A DNA stretch of 64,000 nucleotides. Origin: Choristoneura fumiferana (taxonomy: Eukaryota > Arthropoda > Insecta > Lepidoptera > Tortricidae). Where the stretch lies: contig NC_133472.1 in assembly GCF_025370935.1 (NCBI RefSeq), forward strand, positions 14,663,863-14,727,862. Reading direction: 5' to 3'. Shown here piece by piece: positions 34,411 to 44,502 of the stretch; position 1 is the stretch's first letter; every line of letters starts with the position of its first letter. The position numbers were made by a program, and so were the translations under genes. The notes beneath the pieces are model-generated. The model had not been told where the DNA came from, did not search any database, and saw only the letters and a list, made by a program, of their open reading frames with translations.

Positions 34411-37400
34411 CTGGAATAATCGTACTGTATTAAACACTTATAAGTACCAGATAGGTGATGATGATAAAGATGGAAATTGAGCGTTGGGCGACTTAAGGTG
34501 CGGCCACATGCAGTCGCCTCGTCGTTTGCAGCGATAAATCTGGTCATGTGACCCCATTTTGAATGTGATTTTGAATTTCCCGCGACTCAAAAACGTAGCG
34601 TCAAGTCGCTCGTCGAGCAGCAGCGACAAGATGGCTACTTGCAGGAATGATCTTGGTCTTGGAAGTTGAATTGTTAATCTCATTTAGTAGCAGTTGCGGC
34701 AGTGATACAAACAAAAGAAATTGGAGTGATTAAAAAAAAACAGTGTTTTTGCCGAAATCGAAGAGGTTTTTTTTCCAGCGATAAAGCTAAACATTTTCAG
34801 CTTTATCGCTATATTTCACGTGACCAGATTGGACGTTGAAAACGAGCGTCGAGCGATTTTTAATTCGCTTCTGCGCATTCAAGGCCATTATTCAGTATAG
34901 TATTATTATTAGACAATTATAGGGGCGACACTCTTTCCCGGTCCGGATAATACCGGGATGGAAATACCGACCCTTTTTTTCGTGCACACAACCATAGAAG
35001 CTCCTGTCAGTTTCTATGGGCGTGTACACAAAAAACAGGGCCGGTATTTGCATGTCAGTGTTATCCGGGCCGGAAAAGAGTGTCATCCAATTAGAGTAGT
35101 GGCCTGTGCCCAACATTGGATTGTGTACCTATAGGTCGAAGATGATTAAAATTAGCCAGTATTTAGGAGGAGGAGGTACATTTATATAAGTTGGTCCGAG
35201 GGGAGGAGGGTTGGTTTGTACCTCTAATGCTCACTACTTGTAACAACCCAATTTAATCATAAAATGTTACCATCCTATCACTCACATCAAAATGTACCTT
35301 TTCTAGTAACAAGAAAAATATGTTAAACGCATAACAAGTGATTATAAATCGATCCTCAAGTCTAGTTGAAACCATTTTTAACACGTTTTCACTCACTTCA
35401 TATTGAGGTATTGTCATGAAATTTAATTTGGGTGACATCACAGTAATAATAATATGGTGGTACCATCGAGCTGATTTGATGATGGAGCCGAAGCTAGGCA
35501 TTAGAACTCCAAGACAGAACAAGGTAATTTAGCCGTGTTTGGGCTTGTTAGAATGGTTTTAGAGTGTATTTTTACCAAGTTTTTAAGACCATTTTTTTCA
35601 CTTCAAGTCACACAAGTGACTGTGTAATAAATAATGCGACACCATGAGTGTGCGAATCTACTAATAGCTCTGGTATAGAGATGGGCCAAATGTAATCGAC
35701 TAACGATTGAGAATTACTTATTCGATCGCGATTAACGATTAAAAATGACGATTGAATAATCTTAGTTGTAAGACTTTCGGTTAATTTAGTCTCGATTAAA
35801 TTAATCATCGATTAATTACAAGCGACTAAATTTTTAATCAATTATTAGAAATAAATAAATTTGATTTGTAATAAATATCACACAGCATAACTAAAATGAC
35901 TCTCCAAGTGAACAACACCATGACAAGACATATTTGATTTAAGTAACGTGCGTGTTCCATTTTTTTATCGAGATTGAATCGTGAAATTTTGTCGATTAAA
36001 ATGACGATTGATCAATCGTTATTCCAATACTCCGTCGATATTTATTTAAACGCGACTTAAATAATCGTGATTAATTTTGTGACGAATGATTGTTCATTCG
36101 ATAGATTAGTTGATTAAAAAATTAATCGTGATTAATTTTGTGACGAATGATTGTTCATTCGATAGATTAGTTGATTAAAAATTAATCGTGATTAATTTTG
36201 TGACGAATGATTGTTCATTCGATTGATTAGTTGATTAAAAATTAATCGTGATTAATTTTGTGACGAATGATTGTTCATTCGATTGATTAGTTGATTAAAA
36301 AATTAATCGTGATTAATTTTGTGACGAATGATTGTTCAATCGATTGATTAGTTGATTAAAAAAATAATCGATGAATGCCCATCTCTGCTCAAGTACTTAC
36401 TTTAAAGTTAGGTACTTCGAAGGCCGAGTTGATGACCCTGTCGATCAGCACTGACTTGCCGTCCTCGGACTGCTTCAGGAGCACCTTGCCACGTAAACGC
36501 AACCCATCGACCTGGAACCTGGAAAAGACAAAAATCATTAAATATTAATAATCAATAACTATTAATTTACAGCACCTTATTAGCATAACTATTGCAGTGG
36601 CCGTGGTCACGAGTACTACAAGCCTCTGCAATGTGGATGTGGCTGAAACGTTGATGTTATTATTAAGTAAGTAGATACTTGTTTTGTGAGCTTGATAAGG
36701 TTGTTAAGGTGCTGAAATAGTTATTTATGAGTGAAAAACACGAAAGTTAAAACATTATATGAATGTAAGCACTATACGGGGTTTTTTTATAGCAGCTATA
36801 TTATGCTATAATTTAGATTTAGTCTAATAGGTTGCCTAGGATTCCTTGAGTTCACACCTTATGCCATTATTAAAGACACAAGTTTTATGAAAAAAAGTTG
36901 GTCAAACTACTTATTAAATCATTACCTAAATATGTGCCGTTTCTAAAGGCGACAAATATTAAAATAATGTTACGAAAATAAGTATTATCTACATGTCGTC
37001 TGTGTGTACATGCTATTTGTATTGGTGTGTGTAGGGTTCCTTAGTCAACTACGAACCCTTATAGTTTCGCCATGTTTGTCCGTCTGTCTGTCTGTCTGTC
37101 CGTCTGTCCGCGGCTAAGCTCAGAGACCGTTAGTACTAGAATGCTGTAATTTGTCATGAATATACATATCAGTGGTAAAATAAAAAAAATTTTAGGGTAC
37201 CTCCCATAGATGTAGTGGGGTTGATTTTTTTTCTGGACTAACCCTATAGATGTGGGGTATCGTTGGATAGGACTTTTAAAACCAATTGCCATTGGGGGTT
37301 GCCACGACGATTTTTCGATTCAATGATGTGTTTGCGAAATATTCAACTTTAAAGTGCAAATTTTCATTAAGCGCAACACACACAGAAAGCGTGCGCGTGT

Positions 37401-40400
37401 TCGCGGCGTAAGCCGCGCGGTTCGTTGTATTCACACAGAGAGCGGGTTTAAATTTTAGCGACCACAGTGAGTGGAAAAATTTGAAAAATTCAGCATGGTA
37501 GGATGTGTATCAAATTTACAAGGAAAACATTTACAATGAAAAAAGGCTATAAGTTTCCTTGAGAATTATTAGCACTAAGTTTAAGAGTAAATAACAGCCT
37601 AAGGTAGAAAATATACCTAAACTTGGATGATTCCGTACACATACGATATCCTTAGAAAAATATTACTGGATTTTTCGCAATGGCTACCGAACCCTATCTT
37701 GGGCGTGTCCGATATGGTCTACGCCGGTTTTTTTATAAATAACTACCTTAGGGCCTGTTTCACCGCTTGTCGACTAATTTTAAGTGACGGATATCAGTGA
37801 TGCCGCCTCTGTTTGTTTGGTCCGAATAAACAAAGACGGCATTACTTTTATCTGATACTTAAAGTTAGTCAACAAGTGGTGAAACAGGCTCTTAGTCTTT
37901 TTAACACCTAAAGGACCTACGTTTTAATAGACTTTTTGAGATGGAGTTGCTTACCTGGCCTCTCCTTTTCCATACAAAGGAACAGCGGTGAGCAGATCTC
38001 CAATCAAGTCGTAGTGTCCTAGAAAATTATAAAACAGACGTCTTTAATTAAGTATATTGTAAGCAAGTTTTAAAAGCCGGGCCAAGTGCGAATTTGATTT
38101 GCACACGAGTCACCCACTAAGCGCATTTAATAATAATAAGTACCGCGCAAATTTATAATTTTAACTTTTAGACATTTTTAGATTAAGGGGCTGTTTCACC
38201 ATCCATTGATTTGTGTTAACTGAAGGTTAAATGTGATGCCGTCTCCGTCTATTCGAACAAAACAAATAGAGACGGCATCATACACATTTAACCGTCAGTT
38301 AAGGCCAATCAATGGATCGTGAAACAGCCCCTTAAATTATTAACATTAATTGCAACTTTATCAGTACAACCTATGTATTTCTTTACATACAGGTGGACAA
38401 GGAATTTAAGTGAACTTACATTATACTTATATATAGAGTTGTAGATTAAGGGGTCGTTTCACTATGACCAAACGCTTTTAGTACAGTAAAGCTGTAATTA
38501 AATAATGGCATAAAATTTTAGTAGTAGAATAAAATTTTGAAAAGAAAACCTGTACGTAGTAAATAATCATAATTTTCGTGTAGGTATCCCAATGTGCGGA
38601 GTGCCATTGGATAGATCTACAAAATATTATCTACCCTCCTGAGCCCTCGTGTACTTTATAAAGGACCAATTAACACTAAGAATACCGGCTAAATGTACTT
38701 TATAAAGCACAAATTGTTCATTGAATATAGAATTCTAAGAATTTTGAAATAATATCCAAAATAACAAAGCAGGTCAACCACGTCTAGGTCTTAAGTGCTA
38801 AAGTTTGTTAATAAAGGACTCAGGAGGTTACAGGTTTGCGGAATCTATTTTTAACCCCAGATGCAAAAAGAGGGGTGTTAGAAGTTTGACCGCTATGTGT
38901 GTCTGTCTGTGGCACCGTAGCTCTTAAACGGGCAGACCGATTTGAATGCGGTTTTTGTTTGAGAAAAGCTTTTCTAGCGATGGTTTCATCAAAATCGGTT
39001 CAGCCGTTTTTGAGTATTGACCTTTGAAGTGACAAGGTCGGGGTTTTTCCAACTTTTTGTTGGTTAGGTTAGTTGGGACTTTAAACGTGTATTTTTTTCG
39101 ATTCAGGGATCACGAAATATTTAACCAGGAACGTGAATAAAAAATCATGCAGTAGGTATTGTAGAACGTTGAAAACTAGATGAAAATGATAAAATTTTCA
39201 TGCGTGAGTTCCAAAAATTACTTAATGCCCATATCGCCGCTCAAAAATCTGTATTTACTTATCTAATTATGTACTTACTGATACGTGGACAATTAAAATT
39301 AATAAGTACTAAAAAAGTCGACAAGGGTAAATGCTGTGGGTAGGGTAGGTACACGCTTTCTTGCGTACAGTCGCCATCAGATATTTCGGATAGGCTAAGG
39401 ATTAAAATATCGAAACATGAATTGAACCCCTTAATCAAAGTTCCGATATTTTTAACCATGGTTGCACCTTGGCCGCTCCGTAATAATTTGATGGCGATGT
39501 ACGATACGAGCGTTTTGTCAAAGTCATAAATCTGTGCCGCCCATTCGAATTGCCCCCCACCTGTGCCCCTTTTCTGCGGTCCCTAGACGCAACATACTTT
39601 TAGTTTGTATATACATACATACGTACCTACTCCGTTTAATTTAAGGTTTGAATTAACAGTCAAATTGTAACACACGTTTCTCGGTATTTCGAACACAAAT
39701 AGACTAATGAAGTAAATACCCATTATGCGTCTAAGATGTATGCGTGTAAGAGCTTATGGTCTTGAAACGGTCCACCCGTTTAAGAGCTGCGGTGCCACAG
39801 GCAGACACACAGACATACAGACACACAGACACACATAGCGGTCAAACTTATAACACCCCTCTTTTTGCGTCGGGTGTTAAAAATATCTACATATACATTT
39901 ATTGGCGGTATTTATTATGTTTTTAAATTATTATAGAAGTTAACACAATTTTAAGTGTCTCCGCTAGCTGACGCGGACGCGCGCCTGCGCCAGTTAAGTA
40001 GTGCTGTTCATACAATTTCTTATTACACGGGCGGGTAATCCGCGTCAGCTAGCGGAGGCACTAAATAGTTTCTTACCGGCAGATACAACGATGCTGGGAA
40101 CTGAGATATCCAAGTCGAAGGAAAGCTGCGACGGAACGAAGTCGCTGGTGTGCACCACGAATCCACCAATTCCAGTCATCATCGCGTCTTTCAGGTTAAG
40201 GTCAAGGCTAGAAAAAAAACAAGATAAGATTTTTTTGTAATTACATTACATAGGTAAGTACTTATAAGTGACCGAACATTGCTCAATCGTTGCACCTACA
40301 TTAAAATATATATAATAACTAAGTAAAATGATTTTCCCAAAGGCAAGACCTTGATTTTTAGACTCAAAATTAATCTAACCGTAAACTAAATTTGAAATCA

Positions 40401-42497
40401 TTATATAGAGTCGTTGGCGAGTCCGTGGCATGATAAACGCAGAGATAAAGTTAAGGGCAAAAATATGTTTACGCTTACTAGGTACAGTCAAGGGCAATGA
40501 AATCGACACGGCCAAAGTTGTAAAAATATGTATACACGGCCATAATGTTTAATGCAAAGTCGTGTATACATATTTTTGTACCTTTGGCCGTGTCGATATC
40601 TTTGCCCTTGACTGTACCATGTCAGTCACTTCTGTAGGTACGGTCAAGGACTTTAATTCACGAGCCACCATGGAAACTTTTCAAAGGAAAAGTCATTACG
40701 ATTTTCCTTGTTATTGAATGCGAATTAACTATGACGTTTACTGTGAAATGGTTCCACTATGAATTAAAGTCCTTGACCGTACTCCATGTAAAATATCTCA
40801 GACCTCCACTGTACAAGAATAATCCGATGATACTCGTTGTCACAGTCACAGATAAATTGCAATGTTGAAACAATCGCATAGCGCTTTAGTACCTACAGTG
40901 CTCTGCAGTACCTACCTACAATAATGCTTTACTATTCGAAAACTACCCATGTAGTGTATCAAGTAAGTACATACTTGCAAAGAGCAACAAGGTGGTGTGC
41001 AGGTGCAGGGAGTCGAATGGTTTGAATCCGAGACTCGTCTCAATTACCTACTCGGTTTTAGTCATAATTGTTACTTTTTCATATAGTGATAATTTTATGG
41101 CAGTAAGTACCTACCTTTATCAGAGCTATGTGTTGTAACACTTACCCCCTTATTCATAAACGACAATCAAACCTATTTTAGTTAAAATGCCGCTAAAATT
41201 CGTTTGTCCTTATCTGTCACTTCGACATTTGTATTTGTTAGAAAGGGACAAAGCATTTGTTAGTTAACATAGGCTTGTTAAGTTTTATGAATAAGGGGGT
41301 AAGTGTTGGGCGAGGAAAAAACAGCAAAAGGAAACCAGCACCGAGAGGGCCTGAGAGTGAATTTTGGTCGATTTTCAACGCATATACCGCTTGGCCAGGT
41401 AGGAACCTCATATAAATGAAGTGGTTGCGCAGGATAAAAAAAATGTGCTTTTTAAGATGACACGTAAAGACAAGCGAATGTTAAATTAACAACAGCTAGG
41501 CAAGCCTTTATTATCATACTAACTCTCGACCATGGTAGAAAAGACGCGTGAACGGAATCAAGCAGGATAGGGGGGTATTGCTGTGAAATGACTGAACTCA
41601 CTTGATGAAACCGGCGGGAATGTACAGATGGTAGTTTTCGAGGACTAGGGGGTCCAGAGGCGGCAGACCGAATATGGCAGACCCATTGTTGATGACGTAG
41701 CGAATGTATGTGAACAGCTGGCGGATTAGCGCATTTATCAAAATGTTTCTGCTCTCCACGGTAGCTACGGCGTCAGCTGGGATATCTGGAATGAACAGAA
41801 ATGTATTGTACCAAATTTACACCGAAGTTCTGCTTCTTCGTAGAAGTTGGCTTTTGCGTCAATAGAAGCGCTACGACTTACGACCATACATACACGTTAT
41901 CGCGGGAGCAATAACATTTTAAGTTAAAACAGTAACAGTTAAAGAACAGATATTACTTACAGAATGTCTATTTAGTAAAACGGATGTTCTGCCTACAAAT
42001 TTAAAGAATCTAAGAAGTTGAAGATTTTTTTAAGTACTTACTAATAGTAATCAAGTCAAGTATGGAGGACAAGTGTGGAAGTATGAAGGTGGTGTTGGTG
42101 GTGGTGGTGGATTAGAAATAAAGTTGATAAATTTTAAACTCGTAGGCATAAAATATTGCTCGATATAAGGGTCACTTCTGTTATTGCTTATTTGGCATAA
42201 TCTTTCAGTTGGTACTGTCAAATAGTTTTTGCTCCTGCGATAACGATTATTTATGGTTTACGACATTTTCTTAATACCTACTTCGTGTGGCTTGTGAGAA
42301 AACTCTATCACCATCTTTACGGTCACGCCATTTCTTTTAAAAGAGCTCCATTTTGGATACCTACACAGTCTCGTTAAATATTTTTTAAGTTTATGCAATT
42401 AGAAACATGGTTTACCAAGTCCCAGGTCAATCTTTTGCACAGCAGTGGGCACGGCGGCCGCGAATGCGCACAACAGCAAAACTCCTAGCAACTTCAT
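34216..42497 (-). CDS. secreted TULIP-fold lipid-binding protein 1 (group-7-allergen / JHBP-like), complete
   Basis: Six exons: 42416-42497, 41602-41785, 40077-40207, 37955-38018, 36401-36518, 34216-34410. They total 774 nt in phase, 257 residues. The signal peptide is MKLLGVLLLCAFAAAVPTAV. The mature protein has the layout of the TULIP superfamily (takeout, haemolymph JHBP, mite group-7 allergens): LDPLVLENYHLYIP, then LDLNLKDAMMTGIGGFVV, the central YDLIGDLLTAVPLYGKGEAR, the strand FQVDGLRLRGKVLL, SEDGKSVLIDRVINSAFEV, and a long C-terminal helix VNAVIEDVIVDYVNRF. Family knowledge predicts a hydrophobic tunnel for a lipid or hormone-like ligand in haemolymph or gut; the ligand cannot be inferred. 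The mature chain has no cysteine, whereas takeout/JHBP proteins have an N-terminal disulfide, so the group-7-allergen branch fits better. A related gene lies just upstream. The ATG follows TTCCAG|A directly, suggesting a spliced 5' UTR. Confidence 0.88.
34927..35084. repeat. palindromic MITE, GACACTCTTTCCCGGTCCGG
   Basis: Right arm CCGGGCCGGAAAAGAGTGTC; inner arms CCATAGAAGCTCC / GTTTCTATGGGCG. In TULIP protein 1 intron 5. Confidence 0.75.
35677..36386. mobile_element. AGAGATGGGC-ended element rich in ATCGATTAAT words
   Basis: AGAGATGGGC at the left and GCCCATCTCT at the right enclose degenerate TAATCGATTA words and the 60-bp tandem array. In TULIP protein 1 intron 5. Confidence 0.65.
36059..36366. 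repeat. 60-bp tandem repeat, five copies
   Basis: Units of TTAATCGTGATTAATTTTG, TGACGAATGATTGTTCATTC and GATAGATTAGTTGATTAAAA at about 36061, 36121, 36181, 36241 and 36302. Units differ by single bases (GATAG versus GATTG; TTCATTC versus TTCAATC). Confidence 0.9.
36401..36518 (-). CDS. TULIP protein 1, exon 5
   Basis: Encodes FQVDGLRLRGKVLLKQ, SEDGKSVLIDRVINSAFEV and PNFK. Phase 0 donor AAA|GTAAGT. An ATCGATTAAT-rich element starts 14 nt into the next intron. Confidence 0.9.
37031..37735. mobile_element. GGGTTCCGT repeat, inverted copy in TULIP protein 1 intron 4
   Basis: TAGGGTTCCTTAGTCAACTA and CGTCTGTCTGTCTGTCTG at the left; ACCGAACCCTATCTTGGGCG and CGCCGGTTTTTTT at the right. Confidence 0.7.
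37747..37895. repeat. palindromic MITE, GGGCYTGTTTCACC family
   Basis: CTTAGGGCCTGTTTCACCGC and GTGGTGAAACAGGCTCTTAG with internal GACGGCATTAC. In TULIP protein 1 intron 4. Confidence 0.75.
37955..38018 (-). CDS. TULIP protein 1, exon 4 (64 nt)
   Basis: Encodes HYDLIGDLLTAVPLYGKGEA, the most recognisable family segment. The paralogue has an exon of exactly the same length and phase. Confidence 0.9.
38183..38335. repeat. palindromic MITE, GGGGCTGTTTCACC family
   Basis: TTAAGGGGCTGTTTCACCAT ... GAGACGGCATCATACACATT ... GTGAAACAGCCCCTTAA, with matched arms throughout. In TULIP protein 1 intron 3. Confidence 0.85.
38848..39883. mobile_element. 1-kb element with long inverted ends (TTTTAACMCCMGAYGCAAAAAG)
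   Basis: Left GCAAAAAGAGGGGTGTTA and GTTTGACCGCTATGTGTGTC recur inverted at 39790-39883. Contains the nested MITE 39365-39502. In TULIP protein 1 intron 3. Confidence 0.6.
39365..39502. repeat. GTACAGTC-ended MITE
   Basis: GTACAGTCGCCATCA and TGATGGCGATGTAC; weak internal pairing (AAAATATCGAAACA / CGATATTTTTAA). Confidence 0.6.
39954..40062. repeat. palindromic element, AGTGTCTCCGCTAGCTGACG
   Basis: Right arm CGTCAGCTAGCGGAGGCACT. Ends 14 nt from the donor of TULIP protein 1 exon 3. Confidence 0.75.
40077..40207 (-). CDS. TULIP protein 1, exon 3
   Basis: Encodes LDLNLKDAMMTGIGGFVVHT, SDFVPSQLSFDLDI and SVPSIVVSA. Acceptor TTTCTAG, donor CCG|GTAAGA, phase 1. A palindromic element ends 14 nt into the following intron. 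Confidence 0.88.
40491..40618. repeat. GTACAGTC-ended palindromic MITE, family A
   Basis: GGTACAGTCAAGGGCAATGA, ATCGACACGGCCAAAG and the inverse around AATATGTATACACGGCC. Same family as 46754-46892. Confidence 0.85.
40637..40782. repeat. GTACGGTC-ended palindromic MITE, family B
   Basis: GGTACGGTCAAGGACTTTAA and TTAAAGTCCTTGACCGTAC; CCACCATGGAAAC inside. Same family as 46492-46638. Confidence 0.8.
41137..41307. repeat. palindromic MITE, AACACTTACCCCCTTATTCA
   Basis: Right arm TGAATAAGGGGGTAAGTGTT; inner arms AAACGACAATCAAACCTA and inverse-like TAGTTAACATAGGCTTG. In TULIP protein 1 intron 2. Confidence 0.8.
41602..41785 (-). CDS. TULIP protein 1, exon 2
   Basis: Encodes IPADAVATVESRNILINALI, an amphipathic helix, and GLPPLDPLVLENYHLYIPAG. 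Acceptor ATTCCAG, donor TCAA|GTGAGT, ends in phase 2. Confidence 0.88.
42416..42497 (-). CDS. TULIP protein 1, exon 1 (signal peptide)
   Basis: Encodes MKLLGVLLLCAFAAAVPTAV and QKIDLGL; donor CTTG|GTAAAC, phase 1. Confidence 0.88.
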
Positions 42498-42533
42498 TCT
42501 GGAATAAGTTTATTATTTAAGTAATACAACTCT

Positions 42534-42679
42534 AACCCCCTGTATCACCATCCACTGATTAAATTTATTTGACAGATAAATGTGATGTCGTCTCTGTTTG
42601 TTTTGTTCGAATAGACGGAGACGGCATCACATTTATCCGTCAAATAAAATTAATTTATGGGTGGTGAAACAGCCCCTAA
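42534..42679. repeat. palindromic MITE, GGGGCTGTTTCACC family
   Basis: ACCCCCTGTATCACCATCC ... GAGACGGCATCACATTTATC ... GGTGAAACAGCCCCTA. Begins 37 nt upstream of the TULIP protein 1 ATG. Confidence 0.8.
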
Positions 42680-43654
42680 CTCCATTAAACAAAAGAATAA
42701 ACAATAATGCATTTCATGCTCTCTGAAGTTTAAAACCGAAAAATTTCAGTGTAATATAAATAACTAAGTAAATACATAGGTATTTGATTAAGTAGAATCG
42801 AATTGTATAAATTCGAAAACGAAAGCGACACTAAAAACGATAGGAAGTGATTAGAAGTATTAATTAATAATATGTGATAGTAGGTAATCAAAATTAATTA
42901 ATTAATGTCAATTAGCACACCTTTAATTGTTGGCCACAAACCGTGAACTGCTGCTCGGCCCCCGAGACTCAGGAAGAGCCCTCGCACAAACAGGTAGCGA
43001 CTTAATCTTGGCTGATTATCGGCACAGATTTGAATTAATCATCAATCATGGCAGTATCTGTTGGCGAAAATGTACTTACTTATCTTTATAATTACTACGC
43101 GTGTACAGCGAGACATGAAAAGGTGACTATCATTTCAGGGCTTGGCTGCTGCTCCAACGTGCCCCGGACGGCTTAAGAGCTCACCGTAAAATTCTGCACG
43201 GTGTAAACGTATCTTAAATAACAGGTTTTGTATGTATAGGATCATACTATGCCCCAGGGTTACTTAGCAAAATCTCAGCACAAGTACTTTTTCATACTTA
43301 CTTAATTATTTTGGTTCAATATGTGGTTGGATGTTACACTGTTATAATGTTAAATATTCAGTGTGGCTCTGGGAGCATCAGAAATCAGCCAAAACAAAGA
43401 TGACCGGAGAGTTCAGTTTCAGATGGTTTCTTAGATTGGCTTCATATATAACATTTACTAGTTTAATATTTAGGTAACTATCTACACTAATTTTCTAGAA
43501 GATCCTGATCGAAAACATTCTTGTAATATACTTATACAAAATATCCTAACGTGTCTTCTTTATACGATAAGTACGAGTAAAAAGTGCAATGTGTAATGTA
43601 CCCAACACGGCATTAAACCATATTACTTAACTACATTATAGTATAGTTAGGACT

Positions 43655-43765
43655 AGTTGCTTTTTAGACCACTTGCTACTTAGACCAGTTGCTTCTTAGA
43701 CCGGTTGCTACTCAGACCAGTTGCTCCTTAGACCACTGGGGACTTAGACCAGCTGCTTTTAGACC
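43655..43765. repeat. 16-bp minisatellite, seven units
   Basis: AGTTGCTTCTTAGACC-type units at 43655, 43671, 43687, 43703, 43719, 43735 and 43751, with a fading eighth. The period is not a multiple of three, so it is not coding. Confidence 0.85.
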
Positions 43766-44323
43766 AAGTGATACTACAATATTATCTATTCTACAGTGAC
43801 ATAATTTAAATTACAAGCTGGTAATGCTTTCACGGTACAAGTCTACGCGCATCATAGGTTCCTCGGCAGCCTAGGTCTTGAAACATTAACTTTGATGAAA
43901 GTTTTGATAGGTTTAATCAGACCAAAATATTTACTTTGAATTGCTTTGCGAATGGAGCTTATTTCTACTATTTTTAATGCGATTTATGAGGAAAAAACCG
44001 GTCAAGTGCGAGTCAGCCTCAGCGCCAGCTCTAGCCCTTGATCAAGGTAGAGCGAGATTGTACACCGCTTCTGCCTCTTTGAAACTGGAAAATGACGCCC
44101 CTTGCCATTTGGCCTTAAATTTTACCTCTTCTCTTGCTCTAACCCAGGGCTGACGCTGATTGAACAGACTCATGCGTTGAAGGTTCGGTACAAATAAAAG
44201 CAAACTACAAAATAAATTTGTATTTCATAATAGGTGGTAAAACGACCGGGCTGTTCTCTGCAACTCAACGTCTATGTGTGGGGCTAATTAAAACAAATTT
44301 GCTTAGTTACCTAGTTTTAATAT

Positions 44324-44329
44324 TTTATT
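44324..44329 (-). other. candidate poly(A) signal of TULIP protein 2
   Basis: Minus-strand AATAAA 26 nt beyond the stop, so the 3' UTR may be very short. Confidence 0.45.
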
Positions 44330-44355
44330 AAGAATAAAATATGCTAACAAAAATA

Positions 44356-44502
44356 TCAAAGAATAGGATTTAATATTTCTTTGATAATATCAGCGGAAAA
44401 TGAGGCGATGACCTTGTTGAACCTATTGAGGTAGTCAGTCAGGAGTTCTTCCACCATTTTGTTGAAGATGACGTCTATATTTCCATCGAATTCAGTGCGA
44501 CA
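44356..44502 (-). CDS. TULIP protein 2, exon 6 with stop
   Basis: Encodes CRTEFDGNIDVIFNKMVEEL, LTDYLNRFNKVIASF and EILNPIL, then TGA at 44356-44358. Acceptor AATTGCAG. Confidence 0.85.
   Translation of the reverse strand, partial: CRTEFDGNIDVIFNKMVEELLTDYLNRFNKVIASFSADIIKEILNPIL

Noticed and set aside
36059..36366. CRISPR-like array
   Set aside because: Direct 60-bp repeats with no unique spacers, inside an animal intron.
43655..43765. Repetitive peptide-coding sequence
   Set aside because: The 16-bp period rotates the frame, so no repeated peptide is encoded.
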